Source of the DNA: Thermohalobaculum sp039821125
GTDB lineage: Bacteria; Pseudomonadota; Alphaproteobacteria; Rhodobacterales; Rhodobacteraceae
Assembly (NCBI GenBank): GCA_039821125.1
Contig: JBCBOR010000012.1
Span: 19,113 to 83,112, forward strand
DNA length: 64,000 bases
Direction: 5' to 3'
The notes under the pieces are model-generated. The model was not told the origin of the DNA and ran no database searches. It saw nothing but the letters and a program-made list of their open reading frames with translations. Every line of letters begins with the position of its first letter. The stretch's first letter is position 1. Positions 25,424 to 35,595 of this stretch are shown piece after piece. Both the position numbers and the translations under genes were made by a program.

Positions 25424-28400
25424 CTAGCGGCCCAGTGACCACCAGCCCCGGCGCTTCGGTTTCGGCGGTGCCTCCTCGGCAGGCGCTGCGGCGATTTCGG
25501 CTTCGGCCGGAACGGGTTCGGCTTCTGTGACCGCGACCTCTTCGGGTGCCGCCTCTGCGAGCACGGCCTCCTGAACGACCGCGTCCTCGGGTTCGACAGG
25601 AGCCTCGGTCGGTGTCTCTTCAGCGACATCCTCAACCACGGGTTCTGCCGGGTCAGCCGCCATTGGCTCCGATGTCTCGGGTGGTGCCGCCGCGACGGCA
25701 TCGTCATCCGCTCCTTCGGGAGCGGAGGTCTCCGCCGTCACCGAGGCATCAACCTCGTCCGCCGCTCCATCCGCATTGCCCGTATCAGCGGCAGCCTCGA
25801 CGGTCTCTCCGCTCTCCGCCGTGTCGGAGTCCCGGTTCCGGCGTCCACGTCCACCACGACGGCGACGCTTTTCGCGACCGCCTTCCGCGCTTTCGTCCAC
25901 AGCCTCACTGTCGGTGTTCTGAGACACATCCGAGCCATTCTCGCCATTCGCAGCGTTCTTCTTGCGCCGACCTCCCCGACGTCCCCGGCGGCGTTTGGAC
26001 TTGCCCTCGCCATCGCGGGTTTCGGTATCGGCCTCGACCTCAAGATCATCCTCATCCTCGATGATCTCGGCGTCAGCAACGGCGGACTCGGCGCTGATCA
26101 CGGCCGATTTCTGCGCGGGACGGCGGGTCTGGGTCTTGGCCCGCTCGATCTCGTAATCAGGGCTGATCATTGAGGAATCCCCCAGGATCAGCACAGAAAT
26201 CCCGTGGCGTTCCTCGATCTGACGAACGTTTTCGCGCTTATGATTGACCAGGAAATTCGCAACATTGATCGGCACGCGCACCGTGATCTCGTTGGCACGG
26301 TTGCGGACGCCTTCTTCCTCGACTTCGCGCAGGATCGACAGCGACAGGCTGTCATCGGACCGGATCAAACCCGTACCATGACAGTGCGGGCAGGGCTGTG
26401 TCGTTGCCTCGAGCATCCCTGGACGAAGGCGCTGGCGCGACATTTCCATCAGACCAAAGGCTGAGATCCGCCCGACCTGAATGCGTGCCCGGTCGTTCTT
26501 CAGCCGGTCCTTCATCCGCTTTTCGACGGCCCGGTTGTTCCGGTTCTCGTCCATGTCGATGAAGTCGATGACGATCAGGCCCGCAAGATCCCGCAGACGC
26601 AACTGGCGCGCGACCTCATCGCAGGCCTCGAGGTTCGTCTGCGTCGCAGTCTCCTCGATCGAGCCCTGCTTGGTGGCCCGGCCCGAGTTAACGTCGATCG
26701 CGACCAGTGCCTCGGTAATGCCAATCACGATGTAGCCGCCCGACTTCAACTGAACGGTGGGGTTGAACATGCCGTTCAGGTAGCTTTCGACCTGATATCG
26801 GGTGAACAGCGGGATCGGATCGGTGTAGGGCTGAACGTTCTTCGCGTGGCTGGGCATGAGCATTTTCATGTACTCTTTTGCCTCGCGATAGCCGGTCTCA
26901 CCCTCAACCTGGATCTGGTCGATCTCCTTCGAGTAGATATCGCGGATCGAGCGTTTGATCAGCGAGCCTTCCTCGTAGATTAGCGTCGGTGCGATCGATT
27001 TCAGCGTCAGTTCGCGTATCTGTTCCCACTGACGGGTCAGGAATTCGTAGTCGCGCTTGATCTCGGCCCGGGTGCGCTCGGCTCCCGCGGTGCGCACGAT
27101 CAGGCCCATACCTTTCGGGACTTCCAACTCGCCGGTGATCTCACGCAGCCGCTTGCGGTCGCCCGCATTGGTGATCTTGCGGCTGATCCCGCCCCCACGT
27201 GCCGTGTTTGGCATCAGGACACAGTAGCGCCCCGCGAGCGAGAGATAGGTGGTCAGCGCAGCGCCCTTGTTGCCGCGCTCTTCCTTGACGACCTGAACCA
27301 GCAGGATTTGGCGAACCTTGATGACGTCCTGGATCTTGTACTTCCGGCGCAACCGGACACGCGCGTGTGCCGCTTCCTCCAGCGTGTCATCGGCGCCGAC
27401 ATCCTCGACATCCTCATCATCGTCGGCGTCATCATTGTCGCCTGACGGGTCGCTCTTGTCCGTGGCTTTGGCATCTGAGCTGTCGTCACCGCCGTTGGCA
27501 TCGGACTTCTTGCCACCGCGGCGACGGCGACGGCGCGAGCGCTTTTGGCGGCCTTCAGTCTCACCTTCGGACCCGGTGTCGTCTTCGCCTGCCGTTGATT
27601 GGCTGTCAGCGTCCTCAGGATCAGGATCTGTGACCGATTGATCGGCATCGGCGGTGTCCGTCCCAGTTTCAACCTTGGGGGCGTCATCCGTGGGCGCGGC
27701 TTCGTCTGTCGTTGGGGTGTCTTCCGTTGCCGCCGCGTCCGGCACGTCTGCGTCTGTCGCTGCCTCGGAGATCCCAGACTCATCAGCCACGTCTTCAGCC
27801 AACTCGGTCTCAGCCGTCACGACGTCCGTCTCTTCCGACGACGCATCGATCACGTCTGCAGCGGCATCGCCCTGCGGGAGGTCATTGTGCGGCTCGGATT
27901 TCGGGGCTTTCGTCAGGCCGGGAATGTCCTCCGAGATCTGATCGTCCTCGTCATCGAGGCCCGCACTTTCGGCGATTGTCTTCGGCGCATCGTCTCCGGT
28001 GTCCTGATCGTCCAGCGGCGCCTCCCCGTGGTGCTCTGTCGGAGCGGGCTCCTCCGCTTCATCATCGACCGGAGCGTCGGATGGATCGGACTGAGGCGCG
28101 TCTACCGCCTCAGCGACACCTTCGGAGGCTTCTGTCGGCTCAGCGTCCTGCTGGTCATCTTCGCCACTCGGCTCCGCCTCAGTGATCTCAGGCTCAGCCG
28201 CGCTCTCTGCCACGGCGTCCTCAGTCTCATCATCAGCTTCGTTCGGGGACGGATCGGGGTCAGGCTCGGCAATCTCCAGGCCACGTGGTGCGTCGATCTC
28301 ATCTGCCTCGAGGACATCGATGACCTCGAGCCCTGCAACGACGCTCCCGGCAGCCGCTGCATCCCCTTTGTCGGTACCGTTCTCTTTGCCCGAAGACGGA

Positions 28401-28792
28401 GCTTCGCTGTCATCCTCGCTCTTGTTTCGTGACCGCGAGCGGCGGCGACGGGATTTCGAGGGTGGTTCTGCCTCTTCGTCCTCGCGGGCCCGACGCTCCT
28501 GATCTTCGCGTTCTTCCTCGGCGAGCAGGGCTTCGCGATCAGCAACCGGGATCTGATAGTAGTCGGGATGGATCTCGGCGAAGGCCAGAAAGCCGTGCCG
28601 GTTGCCGCCGTAGTCAACGAAAGCCGCCTGAAGTGACGGTTCGACCCGGGTTACCTTTGCGAGGTAGATGTTCCCGGCAAGTTGGCGTTTGTTGATCGAT
28701 TCGTAGTCGAAATCCTCAACTTTGTTCCCGTCGACCACCACGACCCGGGTCTCTTCCGGGTGGGTGGCATCGATAAGCATCTTTTTTGCCAT
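25424..28792 (-). CDS. rne: Ribonuclease E/G
   Basis: RNase E cuts single-stranded AU-rich RNA and organises mRNA decay and rRNA/tRNA processing. The 1122-residue protein begins MAKKMLIDATHPEETRVVVVDG with a split S1 domain: residues about 95-480 are a highly acidic insertion (Asp/Glu/Ala/Ser/Thr) typical of alphaproteobacteria. The catalytic core follows, with metal-binding aspartates in VAIDVNSGRA and IVIDFIDMDENR (near 698 and 740) and the Zn-link CPHC (about 800). The C-terminal third alternates Arg-rich patches such as KRRRGRRGGRRKK with acidic stretches, as in a degradosome scaffold. Confidence 0.97.
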   Translation of the reverse strand: MAKKMLIDATHPEETRVVVVDGNKVEDFDYESINKRQLAGNIYLAKVTRVEPSLQAAFVDYGGNRHGFLAFAEIHPDYYQIPVADREALLAEEEREDQERRAREDEEAEPPSKSRRRRSRSRNKSEDDSEAPSSGKENGTDKGDAAAAGSVVAGLEVIDVLEADEIDAPRGLEIAEPDPDPSPNEADDETEDAVAESAAEPEITEAEPSGEDDQQDAEPTEASEGVAEAVDAPQSDPSDAPVDDEAEEPAPTEHHGEAPLDDQDTGDDAPKTIAESAGLDDEDDQISEDIPGLTKAPKSEPHNDLPQGDAAADVIDASSEETDVVTAETELAEDVADESGISEAATDADVPDAAATEDTPTTDEAAPTDDAPKVETGTDTADADQSVTDPDPEDADSQSTAGEDDTGSEGETEGRQKRSRRRRRRGGKKSDANGGDDSSDAKATDKSDPSGDNDDADDDEDVEDVGADDTLEEAAHARVRLRRKYKIQDVIKVRQILLVQVVKEERGNKGAALTTYLSLAGRYCVLMPNTARGGGISRKITNAGDRKRLREITGELEVPKGMGLIVRTAGAERTRAEIKRDYEFLTRQWEQIRELTLKSIAPTLIYEEGSLIKRSIRDIYSKEIDQIQVEGETGYREAKEYMKMLMPSHAKNVQPYTDPIPLFTRYQVESYLNGMFNPTVQLKSGGYIVIGITEALVAIDVNSGRATKQGSIEETATQTNLEACDEVARQLRLRDLAGLIVIDFIDMDENRNNRAVEKRMKDRLKNDRARIQVGRISAFGLMEMSRQRLRPGMLEATTQPCPHCHGTGLIRSDDSLSLSILREVEEEGVRNRANEITVRVPINVANFLVNHKRENVRQIEERHGISVLILGDSSMISPDYEIERAKTQTRRPAQKSAVISAESAVADAEIIEDEDDLEVEADTETRDGEGKSKRRRGRRGGRRKKNAANGENGSDVSQNTDSEAVDESAEGGREKRRRRGGRGRRNRDSDTAESGETVEAAADTGNADGAADEVDASVTAETSAPEGADDDAVAAAPPETSEPMAADPAEPVVEDVAEETPTEAPVEPEDAVVQEAVLAEAAPEEVAVTEAEPVPAEAEIAAAPAEEAPPKPKRRGWWSLGR

Positions 28793-29220
28793 GTATGTTC
28801 CCAGCGTTGCGGGCGCCCGGACCGGGCATTCCAGCCGGACGGCGCGCAACACTTCTTTCTCTGGTATCGAACAGGCCGGCCGAAAACAGCCTGTCCGATC
28901 CCGCTTTCGCTGGGATCTGGGCGGCTGTGCATGTCGGGCCCTGACCTGTCATCATTTCTCTCACCATGCCGGAAAATCGGCACTCTAGAACTCGGGCGGC
29001 GTATCGGAGCCGCAGTAACAGACCGATCCCATGGCGCCCCGGTGCGATCAATCTGAGATTGATGAAGGCTCGCCGACAGCGCGGCCGCGTGGGGTGTCTG
29101 GACCGGGAGGGGGTATGGAACCGCATCCCGTATCCGAGCCGTCGCTCATCGGAACGGTCACTCTGCCTATAGACCTAAAGTGAAGAGATTGACAATCGGC
29201 TTTTTCAGTCCGGTACCATT
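28793..29220. other. 428-bp divergent intergenic region between rne and amiC
   Basis: This is the only gap over 300 bp. It should hold the rne leader, which in many bacteria mediates autoregulation, and the amiC promoter. A TTGACA hexamer at 29189-29194 is a candidate -35 element, but no good -10 follows at 16-18 bp. No convincing small gene, tRNA or strong hairpin was seen. Confidence 0.5.
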
Positions 29221-30480
29221 ATGTTAGGGTTCGACAAAACAAACCAGACGAGCAGGCGATCTAAAGTGACCAGTTGGATTCGTGGGATCTTTCTCGCGAT
29301 CTTCATGTGTGCGGGCGGCCCGACCGGCGCGGTGGCGACGGATGGCACCGTGGCGGAGGAGATCCCGACGATCACGGGCTTGCGCTATGGCACTTACGAG
29401 GACCGGGTGCGCATCACCTTCGATGTGACACCGACGCCTGCCTTCACCGTGTTCACGCTCAACGATCCGGACCGGCTGGTGATCGATTTTCCAGCCATGG
29501 ACTGGCTGGTCGATGAAAGCGAGACCAAGGATATCCCGTTCGTCAGCGCTTTGCGCCATGGCCTGTTTCACCGCGAGCGCGCCCGGGTGGTTGCCATGCT
29601 CACCGCTCCGGTGCGCGTCGACAGGATCTTTACCAAACAGCCGTCAGGGGCCGAACCGGGGCGCCTTGTGCTGGACCTGGCACCCGTGTCTCGAGAGGCC
29701 TTTGATCGAACCGCGGGCTGGCCAGAACTGGCGCGCTGGAAAAATCGCGAGGTTGCGGCGCCAGACTTCGCGGCCACCGGCGATCTGATCATTGCGCTGG
29801 ATCCCGGTCATGGCGGGATTGATCCCGGTGCGTCGGTCGGCGGGGTGACCGAAAAAGAGGTCGTGCTGGACTTCGCGAAGCGCCTTGCAATGGTGGTGAA
29901 CGAGATGCCCGGCTACGCCGCGGTGCTGACCCGCGAGGATGACGTCTTCATCCCGTTGGCGGAACGCGTCGCCATCGCCCACCAGGTCCGCGCGAATCTC
30001 TTTATCTCGATCCACGCGGACTCGCTTCTCTCTGGGGTTGCGCGGGGCGTGTCGATATACACGCTTTCCGAGCGTGGGTCGGATGATGCGGCCGAGGCAT
30101 TGGCCCTGCGCGAGAACCGGGCCGATGTTCTTGCCGGTGCGGACCTCGGCGGTGACAGTGATGACATCACCCGATTGCTGATCGAGTTGGCGCAGCGTGG
30201 CACGAGCGTCGAGTCCGTGAAGCTCGCGCAAGCCATGATCGGAGCACTTCGCGACCGGGTTGAGCTTTTGCGCACAAACCCGCATCGGCAGGCCAATTTT
30301 CGGGTTCTGAAGGCGCCTGATATCCCCTCGATCCTGATGGAAATCGGGTTTCTCAACAGCAAGACCGACCGGGACCGGATGACCGATCCGCGCTGGCAGA
30401 ACAAGGCTGCGGTCGCAGTGTTTGAAGGGATCAAGGAGTGGACGGCTATTGCTAGTCCGGGGTTCCTAGGCCCGCGCTAG
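29221..30480 (+). CDS. amiC: N-acetylmuramoyl-L-alanine amidase AmiC type
   Basis: The enzyme removes stem peptides from glycan strands, mainly during daughter-cell separation. The 419-residue protein has an N-terminal export signal (about 18-40), an AMIN domain (about 48-155) that binds septal peptidoglycan, and an Amidase_3 catalytic domain. The zinc and catalytic residues sit in DPGHGGIDPGA, TEKEVVLDFA, ISIHAD and MEIGFLNS. The ATG at 29221 lacks a clear ribosome binding site; a GTG at 29266 (VTSWIRGIFL) would still leave a good signal peptide. mrcA follows on the same strand. Confidence 0.94.
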   Translation: MLGFDKTNQTSRRSKVTSWIRGIFLAIFMCAGGPTGAVATDGTVAEEIPTITGLRYGTYEDRVRITFDVTPTPAFTVFTLNDPDRLVIDFPAMDWLVDESETKDIPFVSALRHGLFHRERARVVAMLTAPVRVDRIFTKQPSGAEPGRLVLDLAPVSREAFDRTAGWPELARWKNREVAAPDFAATGDLIIALDPGHGGIDPGASVGGVTEKEVVLDFAKRLAMVVNEMPGYAAVLTREDDVFIPLAERVAIAHQVRANLFISIHADSLLSGVARGVSIYTLSERGSDDAAEALALRENRADVLAGADLGGDSDDITRLLIELAQRGTSVESVKLAQAMIGALRDRVELLRTNPHRQANFRVLKAPDIPSILMEIGFLNSKTDRDRMTDPRWQNKAAVAVFEGIKEWTAIASPGFLGPR

Positions 30481-30618
30481 GCAGCTCACGCGGCCGTGAA
30501 TGAACGCGCCGATGGGCGGAAATAATCGTGCGTCGGTCGGGAAAGGACTTTCGGTCAACCTTCTGTTTGCCATAAGAAGAGACGATAACAGCCATCCAAT
30601 GCAGGTTAGCGAGCGCAC

Positions 30619-33186
30619 ATGATCCGTCTGGTCGCCGGACTTTTCGCGAATGCTGCCATCGCCACCATCTTTGGTGTTGGCGGTATCGCTGCGCTTGCGC
30701 ACATCTACGGTGTCGGACTGCCGGGGCATGACGAACTGAAGAACTACCAGCCCAAGATGCTCAGCAGGGTCTATTCGGGCGAGGGGCGTGTCATCGCCGA
30801 GTTTGCGCGCGAGCGGCGGATCTTCGTCCCGATCGATGAGGTTCCCCAGGTCGTCGTTGATGCGTTCCTGTCCGCTGAGGACAAGAACTTCTACTCGCAC
30901 CCCGGCGTCGATGCGACCGGTATCGCCAAGGCGTTCTACCGGTTTGCGCAATCAAAGATCACCGGCTCACGCGGGCGTCTGACCGGCGCATCCACCATCA
31001 CCCAGCAGGTGATGAAGAACTTTCTCGTGGGCGATGACCGCACGGTCGAGCGGAAGATCAAGGAAGCGATCCTTGCCGTGCGTGTCGAAGGGGCGCTGAC
31101 CAAGGATCAGATCCTCGAGCTATATCTCAATGACATCGATATGGGCCAGCGCGCCCACGGGATCGTCGCGGCGGCGGAAAATTATTTTGGCAAGACGCTG
31201 GAAGAGTTGACGGTTGAAGAAGCTGCCTATCTCGCCGCGTTGCCGAAAGGCCCGAACAACTACCACCCGATTGAAGATTATGACGCGGCCGTAGCGCGCC
31301 GAAACTATGTGTTGCGGGAGATGAACCAGAACGGCCATCTCGATCGCGAAGGCTATCTGGAAGCCCGTGCCAAGCCGCTCGAGACTGTGCTCGGCACACG
31401 TGGGCCTGCGCTGGTCCAGCGAACAAAACCCACCTATTTCACCGAGGAAGTGCGCCGCCAGCTGATCCGTGAAGTCGGCACTGACATGCTCTATCGCGGC
31501 GGCCTCACGGTGCGCGCGACCATCGACAACGAGATGCAGGAGATCGCGGCCCGCGCCCTGCGCCGTGGTCTTGAAAAATACGACCGCAGCAAGGGCGTCT
31601 ATGGCGGACCGATCACCAATTTCCCGGAAATCGCTCAGGGCGAGACCGGGATCTGGCGCGAGCTGCTGTCAAAGCTGGATGCTTCGCGGGATATCGCAGA
31701 CTGGAGCCTCGGTGTTGTGCTGGATGTCGGCGACAGGACCGCGCTTGTCGGTGTCGAAGGCACGCAAGAAGCCGCTGAGGGCGCCAACCCGGGCGAGATC
31801 CGTCTGACGGTTAATCGGGAGCGCCAGTGGATCCGCCGCACGCCACAGCGCCGCGGTCGTCCGAGAAACGCCAGTGATATCTGGGAGCGTGGCGACGTCG
31901 TTTTCGTGAAGCGTGAGAACGACGGCTGGTCGATGCGCCAGATCCCGAAAGTGCAGGGCGCCTTCATGGCGATGGACCCGCATACCGGACGGGTGCTCGC
32001 CATCCAGGGCGGGTTCTCGCACGAGCAGTCGGTCTTCAACCGCGCAACACAGGCCAAGCGCCAGCCCGGATCAAGCTTCAAACCCTTCGTCTATGCGGCA
32101 GCGCTGGACGCAGGCTATACGCCGTCGACCATCGTGCTCGATGCGCCCATCGTCGTGAAGGCGGGCGGAAAGGCGTGGAAGCCGAAAAACTCGAGCGGAA
32201 AGTTCTCAGGACCATTGCCGCTGCGCCGCGGGCTGGAACTGTCGCGTAATCTGATGACCGTTCGGATTGCTCAGGCTGTGGGCATGGATCGGGTTGGCAT
32301 GTATGCCGAGCGCTTCGGCGTCTACGACAACATGCCGGAACATCTCTCCTATGCCCTCGGTGCTGGTGAGACGACGCTCTACCAGATGGTTGCAGCCTAC
32401 GGGATGTTCGCCAATGGCGGCAAACGTGTGCAGCCCACGCTGATTGACCGCATCCAGGACCGACACGGCCAGACCCTGTTCCGTCACGATCCGCGTTTCT
32501 GCCAGGGTTGCGACTCTGACAGTTTCGGAGAGGACCGGGTGCCGGTTCTGTTTGATCAACGCCGTCAGATCATGGATCCGGTCACCGCCTACCAGCTCGT
32601 CAACATGATGGAAGGCGTCGTGAAACGTGGCACGGCCCGCAAGACGGTGGGTGGGTTGGGTTTTGCCGTTGCAGGCAAGACCGGCACGACAAACGATGCC
32701 AAGGATGCATGGTTTGTCGGGTTCACAAAGAACCTGGTCGCAGGCTGTTTCATGGGCTTCGATCGTCCGACGCCAATGGGTCGCGGCGCTTATGGTGGAA
32801 CGCTGTGCGGCCCGATTTTCAAGGAATTCATGCGCGAGGCGCAGGCCCTGCGCTCGCCAGGCAACTTCCGCGCCCCGCCGGAGGGCGGTGTCGTCACGAT
32901 CAAGATCCACCGCGAGACGGGTGAACGCCTGCCCGATGATGCAGAAGGCCCACACGTGATCGTCGAGACCTTCCGTCTTGGAACCGAACCCGAGATCCTC
33001 GTCGATGACACATTGGCACTGGTCGATGACGCCGTGCTTTTCGGTTCGCTTGGGGCAGATCTGCCGTTCATTCTCCCGGAAGGCGATGACGTACCGCTTA
33101 CTGCGACGGCCACGTCCAGCGGTTCGGGCGGCGGGGGTGGCTCTAGCCCATCGAATGTCGGCCTGGGGACCGGTGGGCTCTACTAA
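30619..33186 (+). CDS. mrcA: Penicillin-binding protein 1A
   Basis: A bifunctional class A PBP that polymerises and cross-links peptidoglycan. The 855-residue protein has an N-terminal membrane anchor (about 8-30). The GT51 glycosyltransferase domain has catalytic E87 in AEDKNFYSHPG, TITQQ and the family's KIKE and LYLN motifs. An OB-like insert follows, then the transpeptidase domain with S485 and K488 (SSFK), SRN, and KTGTT at K687. A Gly/Ser-rich tail ends the protein. With amiC upstream it forms a peptidoglycan synthesis/cleavage pair. Confidence 0.97.
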   Translation: MIRLVAGLFANAAIATIFGVGGIAALAHIYGVGLPGHDELKNYQPKMLSRVYSGEGRVIAEFARERRIFVPIDEVPQVVVDAFLSAEDKNFYSHPGVDATGIAKAFYRFAQSKITGSRGRLTGASTITQQVMKNFLVGDDRTVERKIKEAILAVRVEGALTKDQILELYLNDIDMGQRAHGIVAAAENYFGKTLEELTVEEAAYLAALPKGPNNYHPIEDYDAAVARRNYVLREMNQNGHLDREGYLEARAKPLETVLGTRGPALVQRTKPTYFTEEVRRQLIREVGTDMLYRGGLTVRATIDNEMQEIAARALRRGLEKYDRSKGVYGGPITNFPEIAQGETGIWRELLSKLDASRDIADWSLGVVLDVGDRTALVGVEGTQEAAEGANPGEIRLTVNRERQWIRRTPQRRGRPRNASDIWERGDVVFVKRENDGWSMRQIPKVQGAFMAMDPHTGRVLAIQGGFSHEQSVFNRATQAKRQPGSSFKPFVYAAALDAGYTPSTIVLDAPIVVKAGGKAWKPKNSSGKFSGPLPLRRGLELSRNLMTVRIAQAVGMDRVGMYAERFGVYDNMPEHLSYALGAGETTLYQMVAAYGMFANGGKRVQPTLIDRIQDRHGQTLFRHDPRFCQGCDSDSFGEDRVPVLFDQRRQIMDPVTAYQLVNMMEGVVKRGTARKTVGGLGFAVAGKTGTTNDAKDAWFVGFTKNLVAGCFMGFDRPTPMGRGAYGGTLCGPIFKEFMREAQALRSPGNFRAPPEGGVVTIKIHRETGERLPDDAEGPHVIVETFRLGTEPEILVDDTLALVDDAVLFGSLGADLPFILPEGDDVPLTATATSSGSGGGGGSSPSNVGLGTGGLY

Positions 33187-33387
33187 ACCTCTGAATTAAG
33201 AGACTTATGCTCTGGAAGCCCTGCCGCGAAGCAGTCTTCACCGCAGGGCAGATTTGCATGCATTGCGCGAGCAGTCAGGGCATTATGTACTGATAACAGT
33301 ATGCAACGAAACATGTCGTTGCCTTGTCTCAAACTGGGGCATCCCCAAATAGCGTCGCTCAAGATCGAACCATTGAATGGACAGATC

Positions 33388-34248
33388 ATGAGATCCACGC
33401 TGACAAAATCGTTCGCCGCTGCCGGCGCGCTGTTCGCAGCGACGATTCTGCCGGCAATGGCGGGACTCCAAGCGCCGGACACCGTCGACAAGGGGGATCA
33501 GGTTGAAGTCGTTGTGCAAGGCGAGACCACTGGCACACGGTTGGAACTTTGGGGGCCGGTTACACAGGACAGCACAGGATCATTGCTGATATCGCAGCCG
33601 CTGACCGCAGCGGCCACCACCCTTCCGGTGGACCAGCCGGCTGGGAGCTACGAACTGCGCCATATCTCGGCGGCAGGGGAAGTCCTTGCCCGCGAATCGA
33701 TCGATGTCGCGGTAAACCCTGTCGCGTTCATAGCGCCGGACGCGGTTGATCCATCAGGGCAGATTCCTGTCACGTGGCATGGGCCGGGTCTGTCCGGTGA
33801 CCGCATTCAGCTTGTAGACACCGCCACTGGCGCCGTGATTGCGGAGGAGCTTGCCATCGACGAGCAGGGAGAGATCACGCTACCAGCACCGAACAGCGAT
33901 GGCGCGTTAGAGATTGTGTACATCACCTCTGGCGGCGCTGTTCTGGGGACGCATCAGATCGCCGTTGGCGGCGGTACGGAATGGATCCGCAGTCCGTTGG
34001 TCGTCAGTCCCGGCGAACCGTTCCAGGTGGAGTGGATGGGTGCACTGCCCGGGAACGAAGCCGTCCGGATCGTGAAGGAAAACGGAGACCCCGTGGACAA
34101 TAGCGCAGCACTGGTCGAACGCATCGACGGCAAGGCCCTCTCGACCTTGATCGCGCCCGAGAAGACCGGCGACTATGTGATCGAGGTCTTCGATCTCGCA
34201 TCAGGAACCGTGCGCAAGACTTTGCCGTTGGACGTCGATCCTTCCTGA
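33388..34248 (+). CDS. Secreted protein with repeated beta-sandwich-like domains
   Basis: A 286-residue protein with a clear signal peptide (1-25, MRSTLTKSFAAAGALFAATI then LPAMAG). The mature part contains three similar segments of about 80-90 residues, each starting with a Pro-rich strand (LQAPDTVDKGDQVEV, FIAPDAVDPSGQIPVTWHGPG, IRSPLVVSPGEPFQVEWMG) and reading like Ig-like or bacterial surface domains. Family and function are not recognised. ATG 33388 is chosen for the signal peptide; the frame opens at 33301. A terminator follows at 34266. Confidence 0.7.
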   Translation: MRSTLTKSFAAAGALFAATILPAMAGLQAPDTVDKGDQVEVVVQGETTGTRLELWGPVTQDSTGSLLISQPLTAAATTLPVDQPAGSYELRHISAAGEVLARESIDVAVNPVAFIAPDAVDPSGQIPVTWHGPGLSGDRIQLVDTATGAVIAEELAIDEQGEITLPAPNSDGALEIVYITSGGAVLGTHQIAVGGGTEWIRSPLVVSPGEPFQVEWMGALPGNEAVRIVKENGDPVDNSAALVERIDGKALSTLIAPEKTGDYVIEVFDLASGTVRKTLPLDVDPS

Positions 34249-34265
34249 TCCCTCGTGATCGTGCT

Positions 34266-34294
34266 GGGCGCGCCGGATCACCGGCGTGCCCTTT
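34266..34294 (+). terminator. Intrinsic terminator after the secreted-protein gene
   Basis: An 11-bp stem (34266-34276 with 34281-34291, one G-T wobble, loop ATCA) is followed by TTT. The T tract is short, so efficiency is uncertain. It separates the secreted-protein gene from prfB. Confidence 0.6.
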
Positions 34295-34347
34295 ACCCGG
34301 TCTGACGCAGCGGCTATGCAAGCGGCAAAGCGAGACTAGGACCCCCG

Positions 34348-35475
34348 ATGAAAGCCGAAACTGAAACACTCGTCGCTGAGATCGAGAAATCGCTCGAACT
34401 TCTGCGCCAGCGTCTTGGCTGGGAAACCGCCGAGCACCGGCTGGAAGAGCTGAACGCGCGCGCCGAGGATCCCGAACTCTGGAACGACCCGGCGCATGCC
34501 CAGAAGATCATGCGTGATCGTCAGAAACTGGCGGACGGGATCGATGGTTACAAAGCGTTGGCGCAAGGCCTGACCGACAATGTGGACCTGATCGAACTCG
34601 GTGAGGCAGAAGACGATACCGAAGTTGTCGCCGAGGCCGAGGACGCACTCGCCGAGATCAAGACCAAGGCCGCCGAGAAGGAAATCGAGGCGCTGCTCTC
34701 CGGCGAGACCGATGGGAACGACGCGTTCATCGAAATCCACTCCGGCGCTGGCGGCACCGAAAGCTGCGACTGGGCCTCGATGCTGGCGCGGATGTATGTC
34801 CGTTGGGCCGAGAGCCGCGGCTTCAAGGTAGAGTTGCAATCGGAAAGCCCGGGCGAAGAAGCCGGGATCAAATCCGCGACCTACCAGATCAAGGGCGACA
34901 GCGTGTTTGGCTGGCTGAAGACGGAGTCAGGTGTGCACCGGTTGGTCCGGATCAGCCCCTTCGACAGCCAGGCGCGGCGGCACACATCGTTCTCGTCGGT
35001 CTGGGTCTATCCCGTGATCGATGACACGATCGAGATCGACATCCAGCCCAACGATATCCGGGTTGATACCTATCGGTCCTCTGGGGCAGGTGGGCAGCAC
35101 GTGAACACCACCGACTCGGCGGTTCGGATCACTCATATCCCGACCGGGATTGTCGTGACCTCTTCCGAGAAATCCCAGCACCAGAACCGCGATATTGCGA
35201 TGAAGGCGCTGCGCGCGCGGCTCTACGATATCGAGATGAAGAAAAAGACCCAGGCAATCCAGGACGCGCACGATGCAAAGTCCGATATCGGCTGGGGCCA
35301 CCAGATCCGCTCCTACGTTCTGCAACCCTATCAGATGGTTAAGGATCTGCGTACCAAGGTCGAGACGTCGGACAGTCAGGGTGTGCTGGATGGCAAACTC
35401 GATCCTTTCATGGCGGCGGCGCTGGCGCAGGATGTTGTCGGCAAAGCCCCCGGCGAGATTGACGACGACGTCTAG
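34348..35475 (+). CDS. prfB: Peptide chain release factor 2
   Basis: RF2 recognises UAA and UGA stop codons and triggers peptide release. The 375-residue protein has the SPF stop-codon recognition tripeptide (RISPFDSQARRHTSF) and the GGQ motif (SSGAGGQHVNTTDSAVR). It is read in one uninterrupted frame, so the programmed +1 frameshift of enterobacterial prfB is absent. An AGGA site lies upstream of the ATG. Confidence 0.97.
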   Translation: MKAETETLVAEIEKSLELLRQRLGWETAEHRLEELNARAEDPELWNDPAHAQKIMRDRQKLADGIDGYKALAQGLTDNVDLIELGEAEDDTEVVAEAEDALAEIKTKAAEKEIEALLSGETDGNDAFIEIHSGAGGTESCDWASMLARMYVRWAESRGFKVELQSESPGEEAGIKSATYQIKGDSVFGWLKTESGVHRLVRISPFDSQARRHTSFSSVWVYPVIDDTIEIDIQPNDIRVDTYRSSGAGGQHVNTTDSAVRITHIPTGIVVTSSEKSQHQNRDIAMKALRARLYDIEMKKKTQAIQDAHDAKSDIGWGHQIRSYVLQPYQMVKDLRTKVETSDSQGVLDGKLDPFMAAALAQDVVGKAPGEIDDDV

Positions 35476-35595
35476 ACCGGTCCTCGCGCCCAAGCGATCT
35501 TGAGGATTTGTGAACGCGCTGCCAGGCGATGTCCGCCGGTCTCGTGCACATGTCTCGTTCATCAATCACACATGTGGGCTGAACAGGAGACAGAG

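Noticed and set aside
29189..29194. TTGACA as the -35 element of an amiC promoter
   Set aside because: No acceptable -10 lies 16-18 bp downstream; the best candidate (TACCAT) is at 19 bp and would run into the start codon region.
33218..33249. Hairpin GCCCTGC/GCAGGGC after mrcA
   Set aside because: The loop is 18 nt and no T tract follows, so it is not called as a terminator.
34348..34450. Programmed frameshift site in prfB
   Set aside because: The RF2 frame is continuous from ATG to stop; no in-frame early stop or slippery motif is present.
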